Assembly: GCA_963971405.1 (NCBI GenBank)
Contig: OZ020484.1
Span: 36,168,770-36,232,769 of the forward strand
Origin: Psococerastis gibbosa
Taxonomy: Eukaryota; Arthropoda; Insecta; Psocodea; Psocidae
Reading direction: 5' to 3'
Length of the DNA stretch: 64,000 bases
The notes under the pieces are model-generated. The model searched no databases, was not told the DNA's origin, and saw only the letters and a list, made by a program, of their open reading frames with translations. A program made the translations under genes and the position numbers. How positions within the stretch are numbered: position 1 is the first letter of the stretch; each line of letters opens with the position of its first letter. Positions 13,501-26,747 of this stretch are shown in pieces.

Positions 13501-15021
13501 TTATTAGCCAAAAAGTAACCTTTAAAGGCACATTTAAATATTATACAAGTCTTTTTTTGGAAGGTCCCCTTAGTAAATCCTTTTACTACGATTACAAAAT
13601 GATTTGTGTGTAAGTCTTAAAAGAGAGAGAACCTTTTCCTAACACTTAGTAGCCCTACTTTAGTTAATCACAGATTACAATCTCTTCAAAGTAGCAGAGG
13701 CTTTGTTGGACAAGTTCACTACATCGAGGACATGGGAGGCTATTTTGGGAACTAAAGAGACGGGCAAGACTCAAGCTCATCAAGATACTGCTGCAAATCT
13801 TATTCACGTAACATCTAAGCTAATAAGATATTTATGCAAGATTAAATTTAAGTGATTCTACGAAAATAACTAACATTATATTTTACAAAACCTGTCTTTT
13901 GTGTACTAACACATAGCAACTAAAGTAACATTTTCATTACATTGTACTTTTATCTTCTTCAAAGGGGGCGACAATAATATTGTCGATTGAATGTTTTTTT
14001 TAATTTATTCATAAGCAACATAAGCAGTAATAAGAGTAACAAAAGCTGCTAAAATGACAGAATAGGAATACGATTTTCAGTCACATACTGTACATAAATC
14101 AATTCGTAGTTGTGGGAAAGCACGATTCCCCAAATAATTTTTTAACGGAAAAAATTAGGAATTTATCGGCAGGTCATTGAAGTTGTAGCCAGAAATACTA
14201 GTCACAAGTAATTAATTAAATTTTAACTACAGACTAACATATTGATTGAAAAACGATTAATTAATTAAATGAATAAAATACAAGTAACTTGAACCCTGGT
14301 GCATTCTCAGTCCAACAATATCAAGCGGTCTTTCTTACATTTTTCCAGTCACTCAATCGAAAACAGCATGTATTTTTATTTGTATTTAAGCTAGAGCTCT
14401 AATTTAAGTAAAAACTAGAACAATAAAGGACGAAGTGTTTTTCATTGGTTACCATTATTGTTAAAATTAAATGAGATCTGCTCGTTCCCCAATAGGCCTA
14501 GGGGCTTAATATTTTTGCGGGAGATATTTTATACTGTATCCAGGGCTCAAGTTACACTACATTCCTATTACAAGTAATAACACCTCCTTCTGAACAGTCG
14601 GAAAAAAGTAGACATGCTTACTCTGCACTGAAAGGTTAATTTATAGGGAGCCCGCGCCCTAGGTAACTGTTCAGCACTACAGCGAATTTAAGCCGAGCGC
14701 AGTACATTCTAGCACCATAAATTATGGCTATTTATATTTGTTTACCTGGCCAAATATGGAAAAATATACAAAAAATTACATTTTTGCAAGCCTTTTTGAT
14801 TACATCTCAATTAAGATTATGAGAAAATCATGTGATAGTTTTTCTGTATCAAAAGTAGCCCTTACCATCGGGAAATAATATACATCCTTTCAAGATTAAT
14901 GATTAATAAGATTAAAGATTAATGACTATGAAAAGGTGAGCAAGACATGATACCTCTGCACTAGAAATGCTTATCCTGGTGCGTACCACAGTACTTATCG
15001 CAGTGTAGGCTTTATGGCGTA
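10531..15021. other. AT-rich intergenic DNA
   Basis: No open frame above about 60 codons is convincing, no domain was recognised and no intron-exon pattern is visible. The one recognisable repeat is the 3'-tail at 13018-13074. Confidence 0.5.
13018..13074 (+). repeat. Retroelement 3'-tail repeat
   Basis: Contains CCCAAAATTCGCCCACATGG then AAAATAAAGACAATTTTC. The same tail with an AATAAA-type signal recurs at 15987-16060, 18241-18319 (minus) and 22977-23035, probably the 3' end of one retrotransposon family. Confidence 0.6.
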
Positions 15022-15171
15022 GGCGGGTATTCCACATACGTCAATCGTCAATGAAATATTGAAAAATGACGTTTTAGCAGACATTAGACATACTAAAAAT
15101 TCTGCTACCACGTCAATTTACGTCATTTTTCAATTTTTTTATTGACGATTGACGTATGTGGAATACCCGCC
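15022..15171. mobile_element. Hairpin MITE, GGCGGGTATTCC tip
   Basis: Tips GGCGGGTATTCC and GGAATACCCGCC are exact complements. Arms ACATACGTCAATCGTCAAT are shared with 6577, 50091 and 56580, with a GTAGCAGA-type centre. TTA follows the right end; GTA precedes the left. Confidence 0.9.
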
Positions 15172-15986
15172 TTAGGTGGAATTATAAAATATGGCTCATC
15201 ATAATGTTTTATTGAATAGTAATTTTCTTAGAACAGGATACAAAATCCGTGTATAGGCTACAATATCCCAAAAAAAAACCATCAGATGCTCGGCGCCGTT
15301 GTAGTTTTTAAATCCACACTGTCAATACCATATTTTATTAGGTCCAGTATTATCATTGCAAGCTAAATCGTATGTACTTCGATTATAAAAACCGGATATT
15401 TGTTGTTATCGGTTGTACGTGAATGCAATTTAATGCGAGGCTAAATCACTAATTTAATGCAATGGTTGATGCAGATCAATAAATTACTATTAATAGATTT
15501 CCTAATAATTTCCGAACAAGATTTTTATTATTATTGGAAAAATTAATTAATTTCTTGTGCTACAGCAAGAAAAAGAAGAAAGTTTTCTATGAAAAATAAA
15601 ATAAGTTGATTAATTTAGTCAAAAGCGATAATTAAAATTTGTTTACAAAATATAAACCGTTAAATTAATAATTAGAGCATTTTAGAGTAACATGCAAAAT
15701 AAAATTAATGATAATGAAATATAATTAAATTAGCTTTAATAACGAAAGGTATTATGGGATAGCCTATTATACAAGGCAGAGCTTGTATTTCAGACAATCC
15801 AAACAATTAGACGGTTTACAAACCCAGTGCTGTTGCACTATTTGCGTCAAGTTTGGAACACTACCAGCTGTAATATGAGATCCACAGCTCTTGTGTATGT
15901 ACATCAGCAGGGCTACCACATGATGAAAAGAATAACGTGTCCGGGAATCAATTAAATCATCTAAATTTGGCAATAGTATGGGCTAA

Positions 15987-16060
15987 TTGTAAGAGTGGGC
16001 AGAAAGGCTCAAAATTCGCCCATTTGGAAAATTAAGACAATTTTCTTTCTTTCAATAAAA
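15987..16060 (+). repeat. Retroelement 3'-tail repeat
   Basis: Contains TGTAAGAGTGGGCAGAAAGG and AAATTCGCCCATTTGG, the same tail as at 13018 and 22977. Confidence 0.6.
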
Positions 16061-17702
16061 ACAACACAAAACATATGACATTTTTGTTTTCTCATGTTAG
16101 TACCACTGGAGCCCAGTTCCTGTTACGTCTAGCATATGCACAATAAACAGCAATTAAGGGTCTGGGTATTTTTGACTAATTAATTAATTCCTCGTTTGAC
16201 AGCCACAAAGGTAGGAAAATGATCTGATGAGAATTTCATAAAAAATACAAGCTTTCTTATTAAATTTGCATTTTTGCACCTGAATTATCATTACCATAAA
16301 AAAAAAACACGATTAAGGGCATTAAACAGATTTTATAGAGTATCCGTAAATCAGATGGGTAAATAGCCTGCTCCTTTAGAAAGCTTGTATTTATTTACGA
16401 TTTTTTCATACGACCATTTCATGCTCAAAAATACTCAACCCTGTTTTGTTTACAAAATATTTGGAAATATCTCAGTTGACAAACAATAATTTCTAAAAAA
16501 TGCGAATTTATTTTTAATTCACGTGAGTAAATTTACAATCATTGGGGTTTATTTAGAAAAATTGAATCTTATTCCCGGTTATGTTATTATTTACATCTTA
16601 TGCTACGCCTGCTGCTAGGCATCTTTATAAATGTTAATGTTCAGTATAAGATGCCACATAGGACAAATTGAATACAAACTCAAATAATAGTCAGCGATAT
16701 TCAAACGGTATCCTTTCTCAAAAATCTTCTTAGGCTACCAAAAGCTGCCTGCTCAAATGAAATGAAGCAAAAGATGTCTGTACACAAATATATTATTTCG
16801 ACCTAACCAGAACATAGAAACTAAGTAAAAATATTTTACTGTGGCAAAAGCAAGATTTTTCAAAAACAGTAAAAACGTAAAGAAGGCAATTTTAGAATGC
16901 AGAGTGATACTCTGAAACAGGCTTGTTAACCCCAGGTTAAGATATAATTATAATATATATAATATATTACAGGGCATGGTAGGTACCAGAAACCTCTGAA
17001 CCACAAAATAGTGAATTTTACAAAATATCGGGTCAGCACCGTGCCTTTCCACAGGCCTAACTTGGGAGCTTAAGAGAACTTAGAGAACAATGGAGAAGAA
17101 GACGGAAATATTTCCTGCTGCAAACCAATCGATAAATTGCGACTAAAGAAGAAAGCTTGAATCCACCAGAACTTTCCTGATATTTCGTAGGGTTATGGGT
17201 AGCAGACAGTATTTACGGCAGGATCTGGGTAAAACAATTGGCCATCTTATTTATTACTGACAAAATGCTTGATCATAGTGTTGTTTGTTCTTGTCAAATA
17301 ATAATAATTGGTCTGAGAAATGTATTTAATTTTTAACGACTATCTGTTTTAAAAGCCTGAGGGTGGTTGAGCTTCAGCCAGTGCACTTGGTTACAGTAAA
17401 ATAAACAATATAATATCAGAAAATATTAAACAGGAAATGCTTGAGTGGAAATTGTGTTCCAAAACTTATTTATATGTCCATATCATCGGTTTAACAAGGC
17501 AGCATGAAGTAGACAGAGCTGAAATCAATGCTCATAAGCAAGGTACAATAGGTTTTCCTACCAGTTTTCACCCCAAAATGTCCAGGTAGATTGTTCATAA
17601 ACAGAGTATTACCAATTAATGAGGGATGCAGCTAATATCTCATGAGTCTTAGACGGAAACAGTGACGTTTGGCACTTTTAACTCCAGGAGGCAGTCTTCC
17701 TG
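16061..17702. other. Intergenic, region downstream of Hairless
   Basis: AT-rich, with no credible open frame. The Hairless 3' untranslated region must run leftward into this stretch; the polyadenylation site was not fixed. Confidence 0.5.
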
Positions 17703-20524
17703 TCACCCTCCGTGCTTTGATAAGTTCAAAGGAACATCTGCAGCAAAAAAACAAACAAACTTTAGATACCTTAAGTGATATGGAGTAATGAAGCCATAAA
17801 TACCGTATATCCATCAAAATAATGCTTGATTTAATATGCATAATATATGCCTGGGCACCATCATGGATAAAAATGAAGTCTGTCAAGAAATAGATAATAG
17901 GACCAATAGGGGACCCAATTGCATAAGTTATCCTCTGGGATGACAAGGTCCCCACAAGAACTAATAACTTAAAATGTAAGTTATTAAAAATTACGAAGCA
18001 CAGCCTGGAGGGAGTGGTAATGAACAGACAGTAACAAACAAACGGTTGAAATGAAGTTGATAAGAACAGTCAGAGGACGAGAAGGGACAGTATCCGGAAT
18101 GAAGTGCTGAATGATCACAAGTGTATTGTAAGGTATATTGGACCATAAAATTTTATGGTCACATAATATGAAAGGCGTATTTTTCTTAGGTTTATATATT
18201 GTAAAAAATTTAATTATAATGATCCGAGTGCATTTTGGTAACTTATTGAGAGAAAGAAAGAAAATTGTCTTTATTTTCCATATGGGCGAATTAGGGGCCT
18301 TTCGGCTCACTCTTACATAATTATAATAATTTATCAGCCAGACGACTAGTACAAAATGCAATATGATGTGGATATATAAAACACCTGAATATTCCTTAGA
18401 ACGGTTTGATCAGCCCAACAGGACTACTGGCCCCCCGCTATATATACTCCAATAAAATAAAAATTTGACAAACAGGAAAACGACTCTTGCTATAACTAAA
18501 TTTTGCCACGCTTTTCAAAACGAAATTTGAATTTACTATCTATATAAAATAAAAAATTAAATACACCGAAGACGACAGAAGACAGGGAAGACAACTCAAC
18601 AGTCCATCCACGCCTGACGACTGGTACTGGTAGAGGATCCTATCTGTTGATCACTACTCTGTGGGATGTTGTGATCAGCAATATTCTATGGAAATAAAGT
18701 TGCTCAGTGCTACTTACCAGAACTCGGATCTTCCCTTTTATCGCATTCGGGTGACTGTGCTCCCCAGGGATATTGGAAGTGAGGAGACGCATATGGTGGG
18801 ACTAAGCCCGAATAAGGGCCACCGGCCCCACGCGGAAGACTAGACAGTGGAGAATATGGAGCCCAGAGGGAATGAGATGGCGACCCCGTCATGTAATAAG
18901 GGTGGGGCACCACTGGCTGGAATGGGTAATATACGTAAGGCGGATGCATAGCTTGGAAGGACTCAGGAAGCGGCGACTGCCTCCTAGATTTTGGACTTGG
19001 GGAGCGCAGCAGGGTACGCAGGAAGGAAGATTCTTCTTCCTGTCGGGGCCCCAATAATGAAGTAATGCTATAACTGCTCACTCCTTTACTGTTGCTAGCA
19101 GCTGGAGCTCTAGGCCGTTGCCGCTTCACTGGCTCTTCTGCTACGATACTGACGCGTTCCATTTCACGCAATATTCGCTTGCGTGGTGAGAACACTGTTC
19201 GCTGGGCAATGTCATATAGACGTGAAATCACCGCCCCCAACCTGGTGGGAGACCCTTTCCTTTTGGCTCTTGAAGGTCTCGTCCAACCATTTGAGCATGT
19301 GGCTGGGGCAGCAAATGTGTCGTGAGGTCTGCGGCGCAGTCGCCGTAGTAAGGCTTTGTGAGTTTCACGTATATGGATTGCCGCCGGAAACGGTGTCATG
19401 CGAAATGTCATCTCAGCTCCACGTAGCCGTCTAGGAGCCGTCTGCTTCCAGCAGTGATCCCTCTGCCACGGCGAAAGCTGCACTGACGACGTTTCATCCG
19501 ACGCACTGAACGACGCAGTACTGTTGGCCACGCCGGGTTGCCAATAACTTTTTTTGGGCACTTGAATCCAAGAGTCTTTTTCTCCTTCCTTCTTATGGGA
19601 CAGTTCCAAAATAAACTTTCCATCTGAAATAATAATTTTGGTATTATTCTATACTTCTTTTCCAAATGAGGGTTAAAAATTAACCATTGCGATATGGCTT
19701 TCTTTAATTTTATTTTTCTCCATCTCTCTGCTGAGCTAATCTAAATAGGTCAGGAAGGTAAATTAGGATGCTCCTTAACCAGGCCGAGTAATGATTTACT
19801 AGCGACAGCTTGTTTTTGAGCAGATCCACGCAATGGGTTAACTGTAAGACAATGTGGGACAATAATGAAAATCCTCTTTCATATATATGTAACAGTTATT
19901 ACTAAATCTGAATATTCATCAAATGAAAAGGAGCATGCACATATTACATTGTTTATAACTACCTGTATTATGACTTACGTCTTACAGAAAATTATATATT
20001 TTTGGGGTTGTAAGGGGGAAATTGATTGATTGATTGATTGAAGCCTCAGTACAGTCAGACGATTATATTTCCCATATCATGCAGGCATTACCTGACACTT
20101 ACGTCCATATATCAGATGTGTAGAAAATATGGCCTACCTTATGTATTTACCGTCGGAAATCTATATTATACTGATTTTGCAGCGATTTTATCGAAAACAG
20201 CATGAATTTGTAAGATTCCACGCTAGCTCCAATTATAGAGCAATCTAGATACCTGCCTTTAAAAAATTTGAGTCGTCCTCCTAGAGCATAGGTTGGGTCG
20301 GTTGGTTCACAATTTGGACTGTGACTTGATGCAGTAGGTTTTCCAGTGCTACATCCAACTTCAGCCCCGTTTATATTTTTGCCTTCGTTCATATTTGCAT
20401 TTATGGCACTGGCACATGATGAATCGCTAGATTCTTGAACTCTCATTCTATTTTTGCCATATTTGTGAGTCCAAACAGAGCAAGCAACAACATTAACCAT
20501 GCACTGTGATATAGCTGTGCACAT
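17703..20524 (-). CDS. H: Hairless, Notch-pathway co-repressor adaptor
   Basis: Hairless binds Su(H) in the nucleus and recruits Groucho and CtBP to silence Notch targets. Exons on the minus strand: 20524-20257, 19623-18718, 17737-17703, giving 402 aa; phases close. Residues 82-113 form the Su(H)-binding box (GGRLKFFK, then DGKFILELSHKK across intron 1, and a conserved Trp). A conserved SPWQRD segment is at about 140-145. YSITSLLG at 274-281 matches the eh1-like Groucho motif. PLNLSKH at 394-400, the CtBP motif, lies in the last 35-nt exon. It is far shorter than the Drosophila protein (over 1000 aa), as I recall for other insects. Intron 1 needs a GC donor (20256-20255). The start is uncertain: Met at 20524 follows an in-frame stop, but an upstream exon is possible. 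Confidence 0.9.
18241..18319 (-). repeat. Retroelement 3'-tail repeat in Hairless intron 2
   Basis: Reverse complement of the tail at 13018 and 15987 (GTAAGAGTGAGCCGAAAGG, AATTCGCCCATATGG, AAAATAAAGACAATTTTC). The 125-codon minus-strand frame across it is not a gene. Confidence 0.6.
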
Positions 20525-21043
20525 TCAGACTTCATTGTAACATCTTTATATTTCTTTTCGGTGTTAATACGAGATACGACGACGTCTTCATCCTTTGAAG
20601 TAAACAAATATAGAAAAGTTTATACAAGTTTGACAGAAAACTCTAAGAAAGTTACTGACAAACGTCTAACAAAAGGTTTTAGATTCTTGTTTGGAGATAA
20701 TCTGTTGTATTAGGCACCAATGAAATACGTAATTTATCTATTAAATTTAGTGAATTTAAATTTTAAAAGTACTAAATTTAATGCACGCCCCTGACGCCAT
20801 TTCTAATTTCACCGCCTACTACTAGAAATCAAACGCCATTTCTGTCAAATACCGCCTTTTAAATTAAATTTTACTTTCTATGATTTAAAAACTTGAAATT
20901 ATTTCCTCCGAGAAATAAAATTAAAGGTAAATTATAATAATTTGTATATTAAATAACAGTTTTCAACGTTATCTCAAATTTTTTTTACATCCCACATCAT
21001 CTCAATTTTCATAGAGTAAAATACTTCCCGCTTATATTCAAAA

Positions 21044-21192
21044 ACGCAATGGACCCAAAGAAGTTTAGATTAGCACTGCCGAAAAATTTAAGAACGAAAG
21101 AATGCAGCACCAAAGGCAATAGACAATCAATGATCTGAAGTTGGAGATTCTAAATAAGCGCGCGGCGCTTATGAGTTTCAACAACAACAAAA
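21044..21192 (+). mobile_element. LINE 3'-end fragment
   Basis: GACCCAAAGAAGTTTAGATT through GAATGCAGCACCAAAGGCAA to GAGTTTCAACAACAACAA matches, on the opposite strand, the 3' end of the LINE relic at 46640-47900. It carries a roughly 28-base internal difference with GCGCGCGGCGC. Confidence 0.75.
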
Positions 21193-21419
21193 TTCAACAT
21201 AGGCCCCGTCGCCGCATAACAAATCCATTAAAAGGTTCACGTCCCAAGTTAGCTTATCCCGAGACTCGTATTTGTATTTGGTTAAGTCTTGCTTTCGCCT
21301 GCTTCAGTGCGTCAATGGTAAGCTTGTCCATTATCGCTTGTAGCCGGTGTAGATTGACATCGAGAACATATGCCAGTTTGCCAAAACTTTATACGGAAAC
21401 AATACAAATTACATTACAT

Positions 21420-21610
21420 TAAGGTAGCTCCATCGGCCCGTGAGGACCTCTCGCCTGTCGCACCAAGCCCCTCCAAAGCGCGCGATTCTCTGCCATGCGT
21501 CGAAATGGATGCTGCAGGCCATATATTATAGTATTCTGTGCTGCAGGCTCTCAGATCCTCGAAGAGCTGGTCCGACCATCTCTTCCTAGGTCGCCCCTGT
21601 GGGGCAATAG
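21420..21610 (-). pseudogene. LINE polyprotein C-terminal relic
   Basis: Minus-strand frames give PQGRPRKRWSDQLFEDLRAC and, in another frame, MAENRALWRGLVRQARGPHG. This is the usual end of a class of insect non-LTR polyproteins. The frame change shows it is broken. Confidence 0.65.
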
Positions 21611-22159
21611 AAATAATGTCCGAAATCCATGGGGTTGGTATTGGACAAGGGACCTATGGGCAACTATAAGTAGGCCTGGGTCCATAAAAAATCCTTAAAG
21701 AGGATCAGAATAGCTTATTCCGTCAGTAGGGGTGTCAAATTCCAATCCTTTGAGGAATATAATGCCTAAAATTCCTACGCCATAGAACCAACAACAGGTT
21801 ACCTAAGTAGGAGGTGCAAGGCTCATATCCCAAATTGGAGAAGTCGCGCTTACGCCTATTACATTGTGTCAATCCTAAACTTATATCCTCTTTTGTATTA
21901 TCGGTTTTAGTCAGGGAAGGTTGAAATCGAGGGACGTGTACCACCTTACCAATGGCTAAAATGCATAGGTACTAAAACAATGCCAATAATGTTTGAAAAT
22001 CCACGTTGACGTTTATCGACATTATCACATCCGGCGCAATTGTTAAACTGCAAGTTTTCCAGAAATCGCGCTTGAATTTTTTTAATTGTTTGTCGGGACA
22101 ATTTTGACATAAATTACAGTTTTCTTAGGATTAGGAGAGTTTTTCTATAAAATTAGAGT

Positions 22160-22265
22160 AACCCGACCACGATGGGATGACATTTGGAGTACTTTGTTTA
22201 TTCGAAAACTTGCATAAGTGGAACACCGAGTTTATAAAATTTTTATAAATGTTTCAAATGTCAGA
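22160..22265. mobile_element. MITE remnant, ACCCGACCACGAT tip
   Basis: Left tip ACCCGACCACGAT and internal CTTGCATAAGTGGAACACCG match the complete element at 44027-44149; the right tip is lost. Confidence 0.6.
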
Positions 22266-22976
22266 TGGTACAAAGACTCAGGATAATGGATTATATCATA
22301 TAATAATGCAGACACTTGAAAGTTCAATAAGCATCCGGCAGAAGTAGGCTAGGTGTACTTATATTATGTAGTTGGTTTAATAATTTTACCGAGTCCCATT
22401 AAATGGGCTATCGATGTCTAGACAGTTTTTAACTCTTTAAAATTAATAAGTCGTAGGCCAGATTTCACGCGCATTTAAACATTTTAGATTATAGAAAATA
22501 CTTTGACGTAAACCAACGCCAATGCAATGAATAAGTAGGCCTGGATATAATGTGCCCATGTTTTATTCATGCTTTATGGCGTTTTTCAAATTTTAATAAT
22601 AAAATCAAACCACATTAATTTAATTTGAAAATAAAACTCGTTTCGACCGTTCTACTACAATATATTATTACTATTGGTTCTGAGCTCAGCTCAGCTCACA
22701 TTTACACGGTCATTGAGACTACATGCTGAATACTGATGATAGAAGAATGGCGCGCTTAGTTCAGATTGTTCGCCTGACATCAAGGGTTTCAAAATGAAAC
22801 ATTGGATTTTCAAAAGCTGTGGCCAATGTAGTCTGCTGAGATTTTTGAAGTGAAACTTCTATATAGACTGGGGGTATTAGGAATTTTTGTGTCAAGAAAA
22901 AGCCTTAGGGCGTGGCGGTTACATCTGCTTTGTTGATATATAAGTACATTTATATTTATTGTTAAAATGAGTTAAT

Positions 22977-23035
22977 TGTAAGAGTGGGCCGAAAGACCAA
23001 AAATTCACCCATATAGAAAATAAAGAGAATTTTTT
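22977..23035 (+). repeat. Retroelement 3'-tail repeat
   Basis: AATTGTAAGAGTGGGCCGAA then AAATTCACCCATATAG and AAAATAAAGAGAA, as at 15987. Confidence 0.6.
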
Positions 23036-23290
23036 TCAGGCTGTGCCACAATTGTTGCGATGCAATATGAAAAATTGGAAAAGTTAGTGCCCACAAAAAA
23101 AATTTAATATGTAATAATTTTTTGTAATTGTAATTTGTTTGTAAGATTCATGCGTGTAATAGTCATTGTTAGCAGTGACTGATCTTACTGCAAGCAATAC
23201 TGGATTAGATCAAGGAACGAAGAAAAAAAACGGCTAAACTAGAGTACCGTAAAACATCAAAATATGCAACCTAGCCTTTCCTTAAATCCC

Positions 23291-26200
23291 TCAATCAGCT
23301 GATTGAAGCTGGTAGAGCTGCGGACCCTTCTTAAGCAAAAACCCTTGAATATTCAGAGTAGACAAAAAATTTGAAAAATCCGGGACGGAGATTTGCGCTG
23401 ATTTGGCTAAGTCTTTCAGGTCTTGCAATGAAAATTTTGAAGACGCTTTCTGTTCCGCTGCGCGTTGCAATAAAGTCACATATTTTTTTGCCTGAAAGAA
23501 GAACAGTGCAGGTTAGCTAGGAGCAATATCTTTAGAATGTTTAGCATTTATATGGTAATATAACAATAACAATCTAATATTGTTGGAACTATGCCAAAAA
23601 TGACAATGGCAAGATCATTACTTATAAGAGATATATATTAGCTGATATTATAGATATAAGGCTAATGATAATTTAGATTCTGAGACTTTCGATTGCCAAA
23701 TGGATGAGATCTGTCAGAATACACATAGTTCTATTCTTGCCTATTATTTAAAATAACAAAATAAATGAATAAGCATTTATTTGCAAACAGACTAAGTCCA
23801 ATAATATGCAAATCTTACTTAACTTATGCTTATCTTAATTTACGTGTATGATTCATAACTATTGAAAAATTACAATTATAATTATAAGCAATATACATCT
23901 ACTTAACAATGTGAAGATAAATGAGTTAAATTGTATTCATGATATCTAGATGGTAAGTGATGGTATAGTATCTGCCAATACATATCTTATACATTTTAAC
24001 TAAGTCTTTACAATTTATAAATTGTAATCTATTGGATTCAATATACCCAATGTTTTAATACATTTTCGTTTGTTATCTGTAATGTCTAAATACGTAGGAA
24101 AGTGGCAGCCCGAAATTTAATAATTTTTATTTTTTATTTCGTTAACTAAGCATGTTATTAAACATTTGGCTCATCAAAGTTGTAGAAGACTACTTCATGC
24201 ATCATATAACAAGGCATTTTCAGTTTACGAAATTGTAGTTTTTTTATAAAATCGATTATACGTGAAAAGTTATTGTTTATAAAATATTTGCATTTTTATG
24301 AAAAAACTACAATTTCGAAAATTAAAAATAGGCCTATCTTATAATACGATGCATGAAGTAGTCTTTTACAACTTTGATGAGCCAAATGTTTAATAACATG
24401 CTTAGTTAACGAAATAAAAAATAAAAAGTAGGTATTAAATTTCGGCCTGCCCATTTCCTACGGGCTGTACGCTCTAAAGATTAAATATTTTAGTTAACCT
24501 GTAAATGGGAGTATTTGCACATATCGTATATATTACTGCTGGGAGTTTGAAGATAAAAAAGGTCTTTGTTTCTGGATCGTCTGTTTGGGGTATTAATTAA
24601 AAGGTTTTCTAAGAGCTCTGATGAATCAATGAAAGAATGGAATACACAGGTATTACATAGGACTTTTATTGCAATTTTTGATTTCGAAATATTTTAATAG
24701 TTATGCAATATTTTAGTAAATTTATCAAAGGAGGTTATCTTTATTTTATTTCAAATAGATTTCTTGCAACGGCTGTCAAAATGATTTTTCGTTAATTAAT
24801 GACTTGGAAGAACGCTCCATTACAACTTAGTAGCATTTTTTATTTCACAGGATACAGCGATTGTTTTAAAGTAGATATTTTAATACCTGATTTCTACTGC
24901 TCATTCCCGACCCATTAAGAGAGCGTGACATGTCCAGGGTTCCCACGTCATCACTCCAAGTGTCCATCATGCTTGCTTTCATGAGTTCAATGACATCTTG
25001 AGCATCACACTCTGTCGCAACATCTCGAAGCTCAAGTTTCGCTCTAGCCTAAAAAAGAGAAGTAGACCGTACATACAATTATATTCGAATAGTGCATCAA
25101 AAAGTAACGGAACGGAGTAACGGAATACCTAAAAATAAAACTGTTCCAGTTCAAAAAAAAATGAATTATAGTTCCAAATGTGTCAAATGTTAGTTACGTT
25201 GAAATGAAGTAAATTTGACGTAAAGGCAATACAATGGATAGTTTATCTGGAAGCAAAGACCAACTTCACAAGAAAGGGTTTTGCCGTCCGCATACTGTAT
25301 ACCCGTTCTTTTTTCAGATTTTCATGTCTGTAGAGTTCAATGAGGATCCCTCTTCAAATACATTAAGTCTTAAAAACAATGGGCCAAATATAGCAAATAT
25401 AAGGATACATGATGCCTCCATACCTAAATCGGCGAATGACTTAAGTTCAAAAAGTGAGATATTGTATTGGGACCGAGAAATACAATACATAAAACATACT
25501 CAATCGATTGGCAAAAATTCTAAATCCGGCAAAAATTTATTCGAGCCATTAATGTCAAAATTGAAAAATAGAATCCAATCTTGTTCCATATGTTATTTAA
25601 GATGTTTTCTAGACAAATCCAGACTTAAGTCCGAAAATATTACGCTTTCGGAGTAAAGTAATCCAATAATATGTTTTATTTACATGTCCAACCAGTACCT
25701 CAGTGAGTCGCACCATCGACTCCAATTGCCTTGTCGTGACAGGAGTGCAATCTGTGCCGTACCGCTGACGACGTAGCTCCAGGTAGAAGTGCTGGAGAAC
25801 CTTTGCTGCTTCGGGGCTAATCTGTGGCTGGACGTATTTCCTCGCATAAGCAATATATTTCCGCAGCAGTTGATGTGGCAGCGTATCCAGCTCGTCATTA
25901 GGGGGACATTTAAGTCTTTGCCTGCGATAAAAACACGAATCATGCTAAGTGGTAACCTAAATGTGCGTAGAGGTGGTATAAAGCATGTGGTAACTTGAGA
26001 CTACATCAACCACCTACGAGTTTTCGTTGCATTAAGTCAGCATTTTTCATATTCAGTTTATGACAAGTCTCGGTAACTCCTACTCCATAAACCGAACGTG
26101 GGAGATACCGCGAGGAGCGGTTAACAATCCTAAAATTTGCACCGCTGCTTACTTACAATAATTTATGTAATAATGAAAGTGTTTACTTACTTAAGTGAAT

Positions 26201-26692
26201 CTTGGGTCTGCGAAGGACTTTGAATTGGTTGTGCAGTAAGATTGATGTAGGATTTTTTCACTCCAGCTGAATGTAAAGCCAATACATGCTCGGAGAGCAT
26301 TGAATCCAGATACTGTTAACAAAATTAGTCCACGTGTTTTAGAACAATTTTATTACCAAGCATAATAAATACGAGTAACTCCAAGTGGGCAATTTAACAT
26401 ACATTATTTAAATATTTATTCTATTATTTAAACGGTATGTTACTATATTTCGGTATGGATGGATGTATCTCTGTGAGGTGAAGGAGTCTGTCCTTAGGGT
26501 GTCTCAAGTTAAGAAACAGACTCACTCCCCCACCAGGCTGAAAACAGGCACTGGAAAACAAAAAACAAATATAAATAAATAAGAACCGGTCCGAGTTTAC
26601 TCGAACATGCTTTCAAATTTATCGATTAGTAGAGAGAGAAAATTATTTTCATGGTAAATAATTTTCCTATGGTTACATTTCGGATATCATCA

Positions 26693-26747
<55 letters not shown>

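Larger units (their letters stand above)
20525..23290. other. Intergenic between Hairless and MCM8
   Basis: Holds LINE debris at 21044-21192 and 21420-21610, a MITE remnant at 22160-22265 and a retroelement tail at 22977-23035. The Hairless promoter and 5' exon(s) and the MCM8 3' end must also lie here but could not be placed. Confidence 0.5.

Noticed and set aside
17984..18361. 125-codon minus-strand frame in Hairless intron 2
   Set aside because: It overlaps a retroelement 3'-tail repeat found at four places and has no recognisable domain.
18600..18655. Nearer acceptors as the last Hairless exon
   Set aside because: They give an immediate stop or a tail with no known motif, whereas 17737-17703 closes the phase and encodes PLNLSKH.
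25680..25943. 87-codon minus frame
   Set aside because: Out of frame with MCM8 exon 12 (25921-25699), which encodes the conserved helicase segment in another frame.
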